Shown: piece after piece, positions 16,348-24,079 of the stretch
Layout of the letters: each line of letters opens with the position of its first letter
Position numbering within the stretch: position 1 is the first letter of the stretch
Source: Exiguobacterium sp. Helios
Lineage (GTDB): Bacteria > Bacillota > Bacilli > Exiguobacteriales > Exiguobacteriaceae
NCBI RefSeq assembly: GCF_014524545.1
Contig: NZ_CP053557.1
Coordinates: 645,501-709,500, forward strand
DNA: 64,000 nucleotides
Direction: 5' to 3'
Notes under the pieces: model-generated
Told to the model about the DNA's origin: nothing
Databases searched by the model: none
Seen by the model: the letters and a program-made list of their open reading frames with translations, nothing else
Translations under genes and position numbers: made by a program

Positions 16348-17552
16348 GACGTGTCGCCATCATGGATGCGGTCCGTACACCAATCGGCCGCTATAACGGA
16401 GTACTCAAAGACGTCCGGCCGGATGATTTAGGGGCTTGTGTCATCAAAGCGCTCGTTGATCGAAATCCGGAGTTGGATCCGCATTTAATCGAAGAAGTGA
16501 TTTTTGGAAATGCCAATCAGGCAGGGGAAGACAACCGGAATGTCGCCCGCATGTCTGGCCTGCTTGCCGGTCTGCCGGTCGAAGTTGCCGGAACAACCGT
16601 TAACCGGTTGTGCGGTTCCGGACTCGATGCTGTCATCGCCGCAGCCCGGGCGATTGCGATGAACGAAGGGGAGATTTATATTGCCGGCGGAACGGAAAGC
16701 ATGACCCGGGCTCCGCTCGTCATGGGCAAGCCGGAAACCGGTTTCGCCCGCGGGAATCCGGCGATCTACGATACGACGATCGGGTGGCGGTTCGTCAATG
16801 AAAAACTGCGAGATATGTACGGAACAGACTCGATGCCGGAGACGGCGGAACACGTCGCAACCCGGTATGGGATTTCACGGGAAGCGCAAGATGATTTTGC
16901 CTTTTTAAGTCAGCAACGGGCGAAACAGGCGATGGAGACACATCGTTTTCAAACAGAACTTGTTCCGGTGCAGTATACGACACGCAAAGGACAGATCGTC
17001 GAAGTGAAGACGGATGAACATCCACGTCCTGACACGAGTCGCGAAAAACTGGGCACGCTTAAAAGCCTGTTTCCGAACGGCACCGTCACGGCAGGGAATG
17101 CTTCCGGTATCAACGACGGGGCAGCTGCCTTGTTATTGATGAGTGAAGAAACAGCGGAACGTCTCGGATTGACACCGCTCGCCTATTACCGGGCCAGTGC
17201 CGTTGCCGGCGTCGAACCGGCTGTCATGGGAATCGGACCGGTTGATGCGACGCGCAAAGCGCTGAACCGGGCAGGATTGACGGTCAACCAGCTGGATTTG
17301 ATTGAACTCAACGAAGCGTTTGCCGCACAAAGCGTCGCCTGTATGCAAGAACTCGGATTACCGCCGGAAAAAGTCAACGTCAACGGAGGAGCCATTGCCT
17401 TTGGTCATCCGCTCGGTGCAAGCGGAGCACGGATTTTAACGACGTTAATCCACGAGATGTGCCGCACGAATCAGACATATGGTCTGGCGACGATGTGTGT
17501 CGGGGTCGGACAAGGCATTGCCCTCGTCGTGGAACGGGAGGGACTCACATGA
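16344..17552 (+). CDS. paaJ: 3-oxoadipyl-CoA / acyl-CoA thiolase
   Basis: A thiolase of 402 residues with the nucleophilic cysteine in VNRLCGSGLDAV (around residue 90), NVNGGAIAFGHPLGASGARI with the active histidine, and the second cysteine in ATMCVGVGQG. In phenylacetate breakdown it cleaves both 3-oxo-5,6-dehydrosuberyl-CoA and 3-oxoadipyl-CoA to acetyl-CoA and succinyl-CoA. It overlaps paaH at its start and the second crotonase at its end (ATGA). The substrate is inferred from context; the thiolase fold is certain. Confidence 0.92.
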   Translation: MRRVAIMDAVRTPIGRYNGVLKDVRPDDLGACVIKALVDRNPELDPHLIEEVIFGNANQAGEDNRNVARMSGLLAGLPVEVAGTTVNRLCGSGLDAVIAAARAIAMNEGEIYIAGGTESMTRAPLVMGKPETGFARGNPAIYDTTIGWRFVNEKLRDMYGTDSMPETAEHVATRYGISREAQDDFAFLSQQRAKQAMETHRFQTELVPVQYTTRKGQIVEVKTDEHPRPDTSREKLGTLKSLFPNGTVTAGNASGINDGAAALLLMSEETAERLGLTPLAYYRASAVAGVEPAVMGIGPVDATRKALNRAGLTVNQLDLIELNEAFAAQSVACMQELGLPPEKVNVNGGAIAFGHPLGASGARILTTLIHEMCRTNQTYGLATMCVGVGQGIALVVEREGLT

Positions 17553-18319
17553 TTCATTTGGAACGACGCGACTACGTCGTCATCATTCGGATTGACCGGC
17601 CGGAACGGATGAACTGCTTTGATTATCCGACGCTGGTTGAGCTGCAACAGCTGGTCACGACCGTTCGTCACGATCCGACCATCCGGGTTGTCATCTTTAC
17701 CGGAACAGGGAAGGCGTTCAGCGCCGGTGCTGACTTGAAGGAACGGGTGACGTTAAACGAAACGGAAGTCCGGCGAAACGTCGAAGCCATTCGTGACGTC
17801 TTCACAGATATCGCCCATCTGCCGCAACCGACGATTGCTGCGGTCAACGGTCATGCACTCGGCGGCGGTTTCGAATGGATGCTCGCCTGTGATTTCCGGA
17901 TCATCGTCGAAGGGGCATTGGTCGGATTGACAGAAACCAGTTTCGGCATCATTCCCGGTGCCGGCGGGACACAACGGTTGCCGCGGTTGATTGGAGAGAC
18001 CCGGGCGAAAGAACTGATTTTCACAGCCAGGAAAATTGATGCACAGACCGCTGAACAGTACGGGATTGTCTCGCGTGTCGTCGCAACAGGGGAAGAATTG
18101 ATGGCAGTTTGTCTTTCGTTTGCGGATGAGATGTTACAAAATGGACCGGTTGCCATCCGACAGGCTAAACAGGCGATTGACCAAGGACTCGATCAATCTC
18201 TCTCGGAGGGCTTGAAAATTGAAACATCCGCTTACGAAGCGGTCATCCCGACGGAAGACCGGCTGGAAGCGTTACGCGCCTTCGCCGAAAAACGGACGCC
18301 ACAGTTTCAAGGAAAATGA
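17549..18319 (+). CDS. Enoyl-CoA hydratase (second crotonase, PaaF-like)
   Basis: A 256-residue crotonase starting at the ATG that overlaps the thiolase stop. The motifs FSAGADLKERV, LGGGFEWMLACDFRI and GLTETSFGIIPGAGGTQRLPRLIG place it near methylglutaconyl-CoA or 2,3-dehydroadipyl-CoA hydratases, and both catalytic glutamates (GGGFE and GLTE) are present. Next to paaH and paaJ it best fits PaaF, which hydrates 2,3-dehydroadipyl-CoA. Whether it or the first crotonase also does the PaaG step cannot be told from sequence. Confidence 0.85.
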   Translation: MIHLERRDYVVIIRIDRPERMNCFDYPTLVELQQLVTTVRHDPTIRVVIFTGTGKAFSAGADLKERVTLNETEVRRNVEAIRDVFTDIAHLPQPTIAAVNGHALGGGFEWMLACDFRIIVEGALVGLTETSFGIIPGAGGTQRLPRLIGETRAKELIFTARKIDAQTAEQYGIVSRVVATGEELMAVCLSFADEMLQNGPVAIRQAKQAIDQGLDQSLSEGLKIETSAYEAVIPTEDRLEALRAFAEKRTPQFQGK

Positions 18320-18337
18320 GGATGGTCGTCCTCTGAA

Positions 18338-18375
18338 ATAACACGTATACTAACGGTACACAAAAAAACGTTATA
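18338..18375. promoter_or_regulatory. Candidate PaaX operator C and promoter of paaX
   Basis: ATAAC (18338-18342) and GTTAT (18370-18374) are separated by 27 bases, the same arrangement as operators A and B. A TATACT -10 box (18346-18351) lies inside, with only a weak -35, so paaX would be autoregulated. The spacer also holds TAACG ... CGTTA. Confidence 0.5.
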
Positions 18376-18395
18376 TTAAAGAGAGAGTGAATGAC

Positions 18396-19280
18396 ATGAG
18401 TGCGAATACCCAATCGATGATTTTTACGGTATACGGAGATTACATCCGCCATTACGGCAATCAAATCTGGGTCGGCAGTCTGATCCGCCTATTGAAAGAA
18501 TTCGGTCATAATGAACAGGCGGTCCGGGTTGCCGTTTCCCGGATGGTCAAACAAGGCTGGTTGACGTCACAAAAACAAGGGACAAAAAGTTTTTATTCGT
18601 TGACCCCGCGCGGTGTTGAGCGGATGGAAGAAGCCGCGCGACGGATATACAAATCGACGCCTCATGTCTGGGACGGGAAATGGCGGACCTTGATGTACAC
18701 GATTCCGGAGGACAAACGGCAAATTCGGGATGAATTACGAAAAGAGTTGTCCTGGAGCGGTTTCGGGAATTTATCGAACGGGGTCTGGATTTCACCGAAC
18801 CCGCTCGAAAAAGAAGCGGAGCGGTTGATTGACGCCTACGGTATCACCGAGTACGTCGATTTTTTCGTCGGCGAATATCATGGACCGCAACCGGATCAAT
18901 CGCTGGTCGAACGCGCTTTCCCACTGGATGAGTTGCAAGAACGGTATGAACGGTTCATTGCGGAATACAGCCGGCGTTATATCGTCCATCAAAGCCGGAT
19001 TCAGCTTGGCGAGATGGACGAGGAGCAGTGTTTTGTCGAACGGACGACACTTGTCCATGAATACCGGAAGTTTTTGTTTACCGATCCCGGTCTGCCGCAA
19101 GAGTTGTTGCCGGATGAGTGGAGCGGTCATCATGCCGCTTTGCTGTTTGAACAATACTACCGGCTACTCGCGGAACCGGCGAGCCGGTTTTTTGAATCGA
19201 TCTTCCGTGAAACACATGATGTGACGCAAAAAAGTGCTGATTATGATGCATCGGAACATCCGTTGTTCGCGGAACGATAA
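18396..19280 (+). CDS. paaX: PaaX-family transcriptional repressor of phenylacetate catabolism
   Basis: A 294-residue PaaX-type regulator. The N-terminal winged helix (about 1-90) has FTVYGDYIRHYGNQIWVGSLI and AVRVAVSRMVKQGWL; the middle and C-terminal PaaX domains follow (DGKWRTLMYTIPED, WSGFGNLSNGVWISPNP). In the best studied member, phenylacetyl-CoA releases the repressor from DNA. The ATG at 18396 has GAGAGAG upstream; a GTG at 18387 lies too close to it. It has its own promoter after the structural genes and is followed by a bidirectional terminator. It is the obvious candidate to bind the three inverted repeats listed here. Confidence 0.92.
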   Translation: MSANTQSMIFTVYGDYIRHYGNQIWVGSLIRLLKEFGHNEQAVRVAVSRMVKQGWLTSQKQGTKSFYSLTPRGVERMEEAARRIYKSTPHVWDGKWRTLMYTIPEDKRQIRDELRKELSWSGFGNLSNGVWISPNPLEKEAERLIDAYGITEYVDFFVGEYHGPQPDQSLVERAFPLDELQERYERFIAEYSRRYIVHQSRIQLGEMDEEQCFVERTTLVHEYRKFLFTDPGLPQELLPDEWSGHHAALLFEQYYRLLAEPASRFFESIFRETHDVTQKSADYDASEHPLFAER

Positions 19281-19282
19281 AA

Positions 19283-19322
19283 CGAAAACGCTCATCCCGA
19301 AGAAGCGAGATGAGCGTTTTCG
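19283..19322. terminator. Bidirectional terminator after paaX
   Basis: A 14-bp perfect inverted repeat CGAAAACGCTCATC ... GATGAGCGTTTTCG lies between the convergent paaX and gamma-carbonic-anhydrase genes. Confidence 0.8.
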
Positions 19323-19331
19323 TGCCGACAA

Positions 19332-19850
19332 TCAATTTTCAGCAAGCTGTTTGCGGAAGGCGTATCCTTTATCGACATACGAATCGATGGATTCCTGAAT
19401 CATCTCAAGGTCTGCTGCCGTGAGTTCCCGCACGACCTTGCCCGGTGATCCGATGATGAGCGAACGAGGCGGGAATTTTTTGCCGGATGGGATTAAGGTG
19501 TTGGCACCGATGATACATTCTTCACCGATTTCAGCATGATCGAGAACAGTGGCCCCCATACCGACAATCGAGCGCCGACCGATTTTACAACCGTGCAAGA
19601 TGGCATTGTGACCGACCGTCACTTCATCTTCGACGATGACCGGTGCACCCTCGTAGAGATGGATGGTCGCATTGTCCTGGATACTGCAACGTTTGCCGAT
19701 CGTAATCGGTCCTTCATCGCCGCGCAGGACGGCATTGAACCAAATCGTCGATTCTTCGCCGACGGTCACGTCACCAATCAAAAAAGCACCGGGGGCGACA
19801 AACACATGTGTGGCTAGCTTTGGTGAAACATCGCGGTACGGAATATTCAT
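19332..19850 (-). CDS. Gamma carbonic anhydrase family protein (left-handed beta-helix; PaaY/YtoA-like)
   Basis: A 172-residue hexapeptide-repeat protein. All three zinc histidines of the gamma-CA site are present (NATIHLYE, VGHNAILHGC), and SLIIGSPGKVVRELT is the usual C-terminal signature. In E. coli the paralogue PaaY is encoded beside paaX and acts as a thioesterase of the phenylacetate pathway. Bacillus YtoA is a general homologue of unknown role. Here it is convergent with paaX and has its own start, so membership in the pathway is only suggested by position. Confidence 0.82.
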   Translation of the reverse strand: MNIPYRDVSPKLATHVFVAPGAFLIGDVTVGEESTIWFNAVLRGDEGPITIGKRCSIQDNATIHLYEGAPVIVEDEVTVGHNAILHGCKIGRRSIVGMGATVLDHAEIGEECIIGANTLIPSGKKFPPRSLIIGSPGKVVRELTAADLEMIQESIDSYVDKGYAFRKQLAEN

Positions 19851-19932
19851 AAGGACGCCTCTTTTCTAAAAATGAATTAAAATTCAGTCCTACTTAGTAT
19901 ACCATTCTTAACAACGGAAACGGAGGGAGACC

Positions 19933-20868
19933 ATGTCTCGTCTATGTACCACATTACAGATTGATGTGCCGATCATTCAAGGGGGTATGGGGAATATCAG
20001 CCATGCCGAACTGACGGCGGCGGTCTCGAATGCCGGAGGTCTCGGAACGATTGGATGCGGAACGATGACGCCTGTCGAGGTCAAACAATTGATTGACGCG
20101 ACACGAAGCTTGACGTCGCGTCCGTTTGCCTTGAATATCGCCATCCGGGTCTCACCTTATACCGAACAGTTGATTGAGTTAGCAATCGAGGAACGGATTC
20201 CGGTCGTGTCCTTGTCAGCCGGTAATCCGGCTCCTTTTTTATCGAAGTTACGGGAGGCGGGAATCCGGACGATTGGTGTCGTTGCTTCCGTCAAACAGGC
20301 AATTAAAGCCGAGCAGTCCGGAGTGGACATACTGGTAGCGGAAGGCGTCGAGGCGGCGGGAATCAATTCACCGCTCGAGTTGACGACGATGACCCTGATT
20401 CCGCAAATCACGGATCATGTCACGCTTCCTGTCCTTGCCGCGGGCGGCATCGGCGACGGACGTGGTCTTGCAGCAGCCTGGATGCTCGGAGCAGAAGGCG
20501 TGCAGCTCGGAACCCGGTTGATTGCGACACAGGAATCCCGTGTCCATGAGCACTATAAAAGACACCTCGTGCAGGCGGATGATCTCGGGACACGAATCAT
20601 CGGCCGAGAAGTCGGACAAGTCCGGCGGGTATTGAACGGACCGTATGTCGATGCGTTGCAGCCGACATCACTCGCTGCCTTTCAGGAACAGACGAACGAA
20701 TCGTTTCATATCAAAGGGGCACTCGAAGGCGACGAAACAGCAGGATACGTCAATGCCGGTCTCGTTTCCGGTTTGATTGATGATGTTCCGACCGTTGCGG
20801 AACTCTTTAACCGGATGATGGATGATGCTTTCGGACGAATCGAACGGACATACCGGGCACTCCAGTAA
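19933..20868 (+). CDS. Nitronate monooxygenase / FabK-like flavoprotein
   Basis: An FMN-dependent TIM-barrel protein of 311 residues. IIQGGMGNISHAELTAAVSNAGGLGTIG at the start, VAEGVEAAGIN, and VLAAGGIGDGRGLAAAWMLGAEGVQLGTRLIAT (FMN phosphate site) are shared by nitronate monooxygenases and enoyl-ACP reductase II (FabK). The two cannot be separated from motifs alone; the short length slightly favours the FabK-like NPD group. It stands alone between two terminators. GGAGGGAGACC precedes the ATG. Confidence 0.85.
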   Translation: MSRLCTTLQIDVPIIQGGMGNISHAELTAAVSNAGGLGTIGCGTMTPVEVKQLIDATRSLTSRPFALNIAIRVSPYTEQLIELAIEERIPVVSLSAGNPAPFLSKLREAGIRTIGVVASVKQAIKAEQSGVDILVAEGVEAAGINSPLELTTMTLIPQITDHVTLPVLAAGGIGDGRGLAAAWMLGAEGVQLGTRLIATQESRVHEHYKRHLVQADDLGTRIIGREVGQVRRVLNGPYVDALQPTSLAAFQEQTNESFHIKGALEGDETAGYVNAGLVSGLIDDVPTVAELFNRMMDDAFGRIERTYRALQ

Positions 20869-20892
20869 CTCCAGTAACGTGAATATAAGCGC

Positions 20893-20918
20893 AGCTGACC
20901 GATCAGGTCGGCTTTTTT
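20893..20918 (+). terminator. Terminator after the FabK/nitronate monooxygenase gene
   Basis: AGCTGACC pairs with GGTCGGCT around a GATC-A loop and is followed by seven Ts. Confidence 0.85.
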
Positions 20919-20995
20919 TGTGTTTCAGGACATTTGTCCTTTAAAAAGATGACAGAATAGGGTCTACTCGTAACTAGAGAAAAAGGAGGATGAAG

Positions 20996-21424
20996 ATGCA
21001 AGGAATCGTGTTTGCCTTATTCAGTGGATTGTTTATTGCCTTACAAGGCATCTTTAATGCCCGGCTCGGTGACGCGGTTGGTCCATGGTTATCCGTAACC
21101 ATCGTCCATTTCGTTGGTCTGATCGGATGTTTATTGATTTACGGCTTTGTTCGGGATCGTAAAATCGGCGGTTTTCGCACGTTACCGCTTATTTATGCGA
21201 GCGGCGGATTGCTCGGTGTTTTAGTCGTCGTTACGGAACTGACGTCAATTCAATTACTCGGCATGACATGGGCAATGTCGCTGTTGCTCGTCGCACAGAT
21301 TCTGTGTGCCTTTGTAATTGATTTGAACGGCTGGTTCGGAGTCATTAAAAAAAGCAGTAACAAAGGGCAGTGGATCGGAGTCGGTTTGATGTTGACCGGC
21401 GTCCTGATCTTTTCATTTACCTGA
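20996..21424 (+). CDS. DMT-superfamily small membrane transporter (DUF606/YdcZ), first of pair
   Basis: A 142-residue protein with about five hydrophobic helices, opening with MQGIVFALFSGLFIALQGIFNARLGD. This is the DUF606 (YdcZ) half-size transporter family, which usually works as two adjacent genes; substrate unknown. A strong AAGGAGG six bases before the ATG at 20996 decides against the in-frame ATG at 20990. The second half follows 16 bases later. Confidence 0.85.
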   Translation: MQGIVFALFSGLFIALQGIFNARLGDAVGPWLSVTIVHFVGLIGCLLIYGFVRDRKIGGFRTLPLIYASGGLLGVLVVVTELTSIQLLGMTWAMSLLLVAQILCAFVIDLNGWFGVIKKSSNKGQWIGVGLMLTGVLIFSFT

Positions 21425-21440
21425 GTAGGAGGAGATAGAA

Positions 21441-21920
21441 ATGGGATTAGGCATGTTTTGTGCCATCGTCGCAGGGATGATGATCAGTTTACAAACTGTT
21501 TTGAACGCACGGATGAGTCATGTCTTTGGTGCCTGGGCGACGACGACGTTAGTCTTTTTGGTCGGTCTGATTGGTTCGTTGCTTGCCTTGGTTTTCTTTC
21601 GGGGCGGGGAGGTCGCAGCGCTTACGGAGGTCGAACCGCTTTATCTATTTGGCGGTTTCGTCGGTGTCGGTGTCGTATTTTGTGTCATGCGGGGTATTCA
21701 ACTGCTCGGTCCGTCCATCGCGATTTCCGTCGTCCTGATTTCGCAACTCAGTTTTGCGTTGTGTGTCGACGTTTTTGGCTGGTTTGGTTTACCAAAAGTC
21801 GATTTATCGTTTGGGCAGATCATCGGCCTGGCCGTCATGCTGAGCGGCATTTTCGTCTTAAAACGGTATCAGGTCGTGGACGAGTCAAATCAAACAGATG
21901 AAATCAAAGCGATTTCTTAA
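21441..21920 (+). CDS. DMT-superfamily small membrane transporter (DUF606/YdcZ), second of pair
   Basis: A 159-residue partner of the preceding gene with the same start pattern (ISLQTVLNARMSHVFGAWATT) and five predicted membrane segments, ending in a charged tail. The two proteins share the NARLGD/NARMSH region, so they look like a diverged tandem duplication that forms a heterodimer. AGGAGGAGATAGAA precedes the ATG. Confidence 0.85.
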   Translation: MGLGMFCAIVAGMMISLQTVLNARMSHVFGAWATTTLVFLVGLIGSLLALVFFRGGEVAALTEVEPLYLFGGFVGVGVVFCVMRGIQLLGPSIAISVVLISQLSFALCVDVFGWFGLPKVDLSFGQIIGLAVMLSGIFVLKRYQVVDESNQTDEIKAIS

Positions 21921-21938
21921 AAACATCGTCAACCACTC

Positions 21939-22000
21939 AAAAGAGATCACGGCTTTCACGCGACTTTTACAGTAAAGTGCGTGAAAGGGTGATCTCTTTT
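21939..22000. terminator. Long bidirectional hairpin between the DUF606 pair and msrA
   Basis: Arms of about 27 bases (AAAAGAGATCAC ... GTGATCTCTTTT, continuing as CTTTCACGC ... GCGTGAAAG) form a nearly unbroken stem between convergent genes. Confidence 0.85.
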
Positions 22001-22019
22001 AAAAGACGCTTCGTTTAAA

Positions 22020-22550
22020 TCAGACGGATACTTCTTCTTTCCAGGCGACGTCGATAAAGGCATCACGGCCGGAGGCTTTCCGGTCTTTTTTGTAGTGGGC
22101 CGGATTTTTTTTATGGAAGTCCTGATGGTATTCTTCCGCCGGATAGAAAGCAGCTGCCGGTTCGATCCGTGTAACGATCGGTTGTTTGAAACGGTTTGTT
22201 GCAGCCAGCGCATCACGTGACGCAATCGCTGCAAGGCGTTGTTCTTCCGTATGGTAAAAAATCGCCGGGGCATACTGTGTACCACGGTCCTGGAATTGTC
22301 CGCCGGCATCGGTCGGATCCGTTTGCGGCCAATACAGTTCGAGTAACCGTTCGTATGAGAACAGTGCCGGGTCAAATGTAATCTCGACGACTTCGGAATG
22401 TCCGGTCGTTCCGGTTTTGACCTGCTCATATGTCGGATTGTCGACGTGTCCTCCTGTATAACCGGACACGATACTGTGAATCCCCGGTAATTCCTCAAAT
22501 GGTGTCACCATGCACCAGAAACATCCTCCTGCAAATGTTGCTTTTTCCAT
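22020..22550 (-). CDS. msrA: Peptide-methionine (S)-S-oxide reductase
   Basis: The enzyme reduces methionine-S-sulfoxide in proteins and free methionine. The catalytic GGCFWC motif (C10, C13) and [12 protein letters not shown] are clear. The 176-residue length is normal for stand-alone MsrA, and no MsrB domain is fused. The transcript begins with a SAM-I riboswitch and an intrinsic terminator, so the gene is expected to be expressed when methionine/SAM is low. That is an unusual control for this gene. Confidence 0.95.
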   Translation of the reverse strand: MEKATFAGGCFWCMVTPFEELPGIHSIVSGYTGGHVDNPTYEQVKTGTTGHSEVVEITFDPALFSYERLLELYWPQTDPTDAGGQFQDRGTQYAPAIFYHTEEQRLAAIASRDALAATNRFKQPIVTRIEPAAAFYPAEEYHQDFHKKNPAHYKKDRKASGRDAFIDVAWKEEVSV

Positions 22551-22619
22551 GTCATCTCTCCCTTTCTCCTGGCCTCTTGAGCCGTAATGCTCTCATTTCT
22601 GACAGCGAGAAAACGAAAA

Positions 22620-22650
22620 CGACTCCTTTGCTTGGTTGCAAAAGGAGTCG
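22620..22650 (-). terminator. Expression-platform terminator of the msrA riboswitch
   Basis: On the minus strand CGACTCCTTT pairs with AAAGGAGTCG and is followed by TTTTCGTTTT, directly downstream of the aptamer. Confidence 0.85.
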
Positions 22651-22657
22651 CCGCTTT

Positions 22658-22756
22658 TTATCAACCAAAGCTTTCGCTTTGCTGGTCGTAGCACCTTGCT
22701 GTGCGCAGGTTGCTGGGACGTCATCGATCCAGATCTCTCGGTCCACTCTTGATAAG
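22658..22756 (-). promoter_or_regulatory. SAM-I (S-box) riboswitch upstream of msrA
   Basis: The minus strand reads CTTATCAAGAG ... CCCAGCAACC ... AAGGTGCTACGACC ... GGTTGATAA. These are the conserved P1 strands, the GCAACC kink-turn/pseudoknot region and the GGTGCTA core of S-box aptamers. A terminator hairpin follows. Confidence 0.85.
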
Positions 22757-22796
22757 TGTTATATGAAGTTGATGTAAGTTCGTTATCATTGGGATG

Positions 22797-22826
22797 ATAA
22801 TACCATTCATAAAAGTGGAAAGTCAA
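22797..22826 (-). promoter_or_regulatory. Promoter of the msrA transcript
   Basis: On the minus strand TTGACT (22826-22821) and TATTAT (22802-22797) are separated by 18 bases, about 40 bases before the aptamer. Confidence 0.65.
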
Positions 22827-22829
22827 TTC

Positions 22830-24002
22830 TTATGTTTGCAGGGCACGAAGAACTGTCGCCCCTAACGTTTTCGCCCCGATCAGTAAAGCCCGCTCATCGA
22901 TTTCGTACTTCGGATGGTGTTGCGGATAAATCGTGCGTCCATCTGTTTTCGCGGAGCCGGTAAAGAAATAACTGCCCGGAACCTGTTCCAGGTAATAGGC
23001 AAAATCATCGGCTGCCATCATCGGTTTCATTTCACGGACCTGTGCTTCCGGCAAAAAACCGGCCGCTTCCCGGACGAGCTTCGTTTCATCCGGATGATTC
23101 CAAAGGGACGGGTAACCTGTCGTGAAATCAATGGAATAATCAGCGCCGATTCCGGTGCAGGTCGTCCGTGCGACGAGATCCACCTGTTGGCGCAACTGAT
23201 GCCGGAGTTGTTCGTTGAACGTCCGGATTTCTCCGACAATCCGGGCTTCGCCGGTCACGATGTTCGGTGCGGTTCCGGCATGAAATGAACCGATTGCAAC
23301 GATGGCCGGCTCAAACGGATCAACGCGCCGGCTGACGAGGTGCTGAAGATTACAGACAAGCTGTGCACCGGCGACAAGTGCGTCCTGCGTCCGGTGTGGC
23401 GCTTGGGCATGACCGCCTTGACCATGAACAACGATTTCAAATTCATCGATCGCACATAATGTATGCCCGCTGTGATAACCGATCGTTCCGACCGGAAGAT
23501 CATTTTCGAGGTGTGTGCCGAAAATCGCATCGACACCGTCGAGACAGCCGTCCTCAATCATTTGAATCGCACCACCCGGAAATACTTCTTCACCGTGTTG
23601 GTGGATAAAGACGACAGTACCTGTTAATTCATCCCGGATGGCTTGAAAAGCAGCGGCGAGTCCAAGGACAATCGCCGTGTGTCCGTCGTGTCCGCAAGCA
23701 TGCATGACACCGGGACGGATTGAGCGGAACGATAATTCCGTTTCTTCCTGGAGCGGTAACGCATCAAAATCGGCCCGGACCGCAATTGTTTTTCCGGGAC
23801 GGGTGCCGGTCAGTGTCGCGACGATTCCGCTGCCACCGACGTTCGCACGGTAAGGAATACCGAGTGCATCATAAAACGCAGAAATTTTAGCAGGCGTCCG
23901 GACTTCCTGGAACGATAATTCCGGATGGCGGTGAAAGTCACGGCGTAAACGAATCATCTCTGATTCATACTCAGTTAAGTAGGTGAATAAATTTTCTTGC
24001 AT
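22830..24002 (-). CDS. M20D-family amidohydrolase (N-acyl-amino-acid hydrolase type)
   Basis: A zinc amidohydrolase of 390 residues related to hippurate hydrolase and Bacillus YxeP/YkuR. Metal ligands and catalytic residues are visible in RADFDALPL, GVMHACGHDGHTA, HQHGEEVFPGG and GTHLE, with a dimerisation domain in the middle (GQGGHAQAPH) and PMMAADDFAYYLEQVPGSYFF near the end. It cleaves N-acylated amino acids; the true substrate is unknown. AAAAGG fits the ATG at 24002 better than the one at 24011. Confidence 0.88.
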   Translation of the reverse strand: MQENLFTYLTEYESEMIRLRRDFHRHPELSFQEVRTPAKISAFYDALGIPYRANVGGSGIVATLTGTRPGKTIAVRADFDALPLQEETELSFRSIRPGVMHACGHDGHTAIVLGLAAAFQAIRDELTGTVVFIHQHGEEVFPGGAIQMIEDGCLDGVDAIFGTHLENDLPVGTIGYHSGHTLCAIDEFEIVVHGQGGHAQAPHRTQDALVAGAQLVCNLQHLVSRRVDPFEPAIVAIGSFHAGTAPNIVTGEARIVGEIRTFNEQLRHQLRQQVDLVARTTCTGIGADYSIDFTTGYPSLWNHPDETKLVREAAGFLPEAQVREMKPMMAADDFAYYLEQVPGSYFFTGSAKTDGRTIYPQHHPKYEIDERALLIGAKTLGATVLRALQT

Positions 24003-24079
24003 CGAAATCATCCTTTTCGGTATGTCTTGAGTAAAAACGGGTACAGATAGAAGTAATCAATTAGAGGAGGAATCAACAT

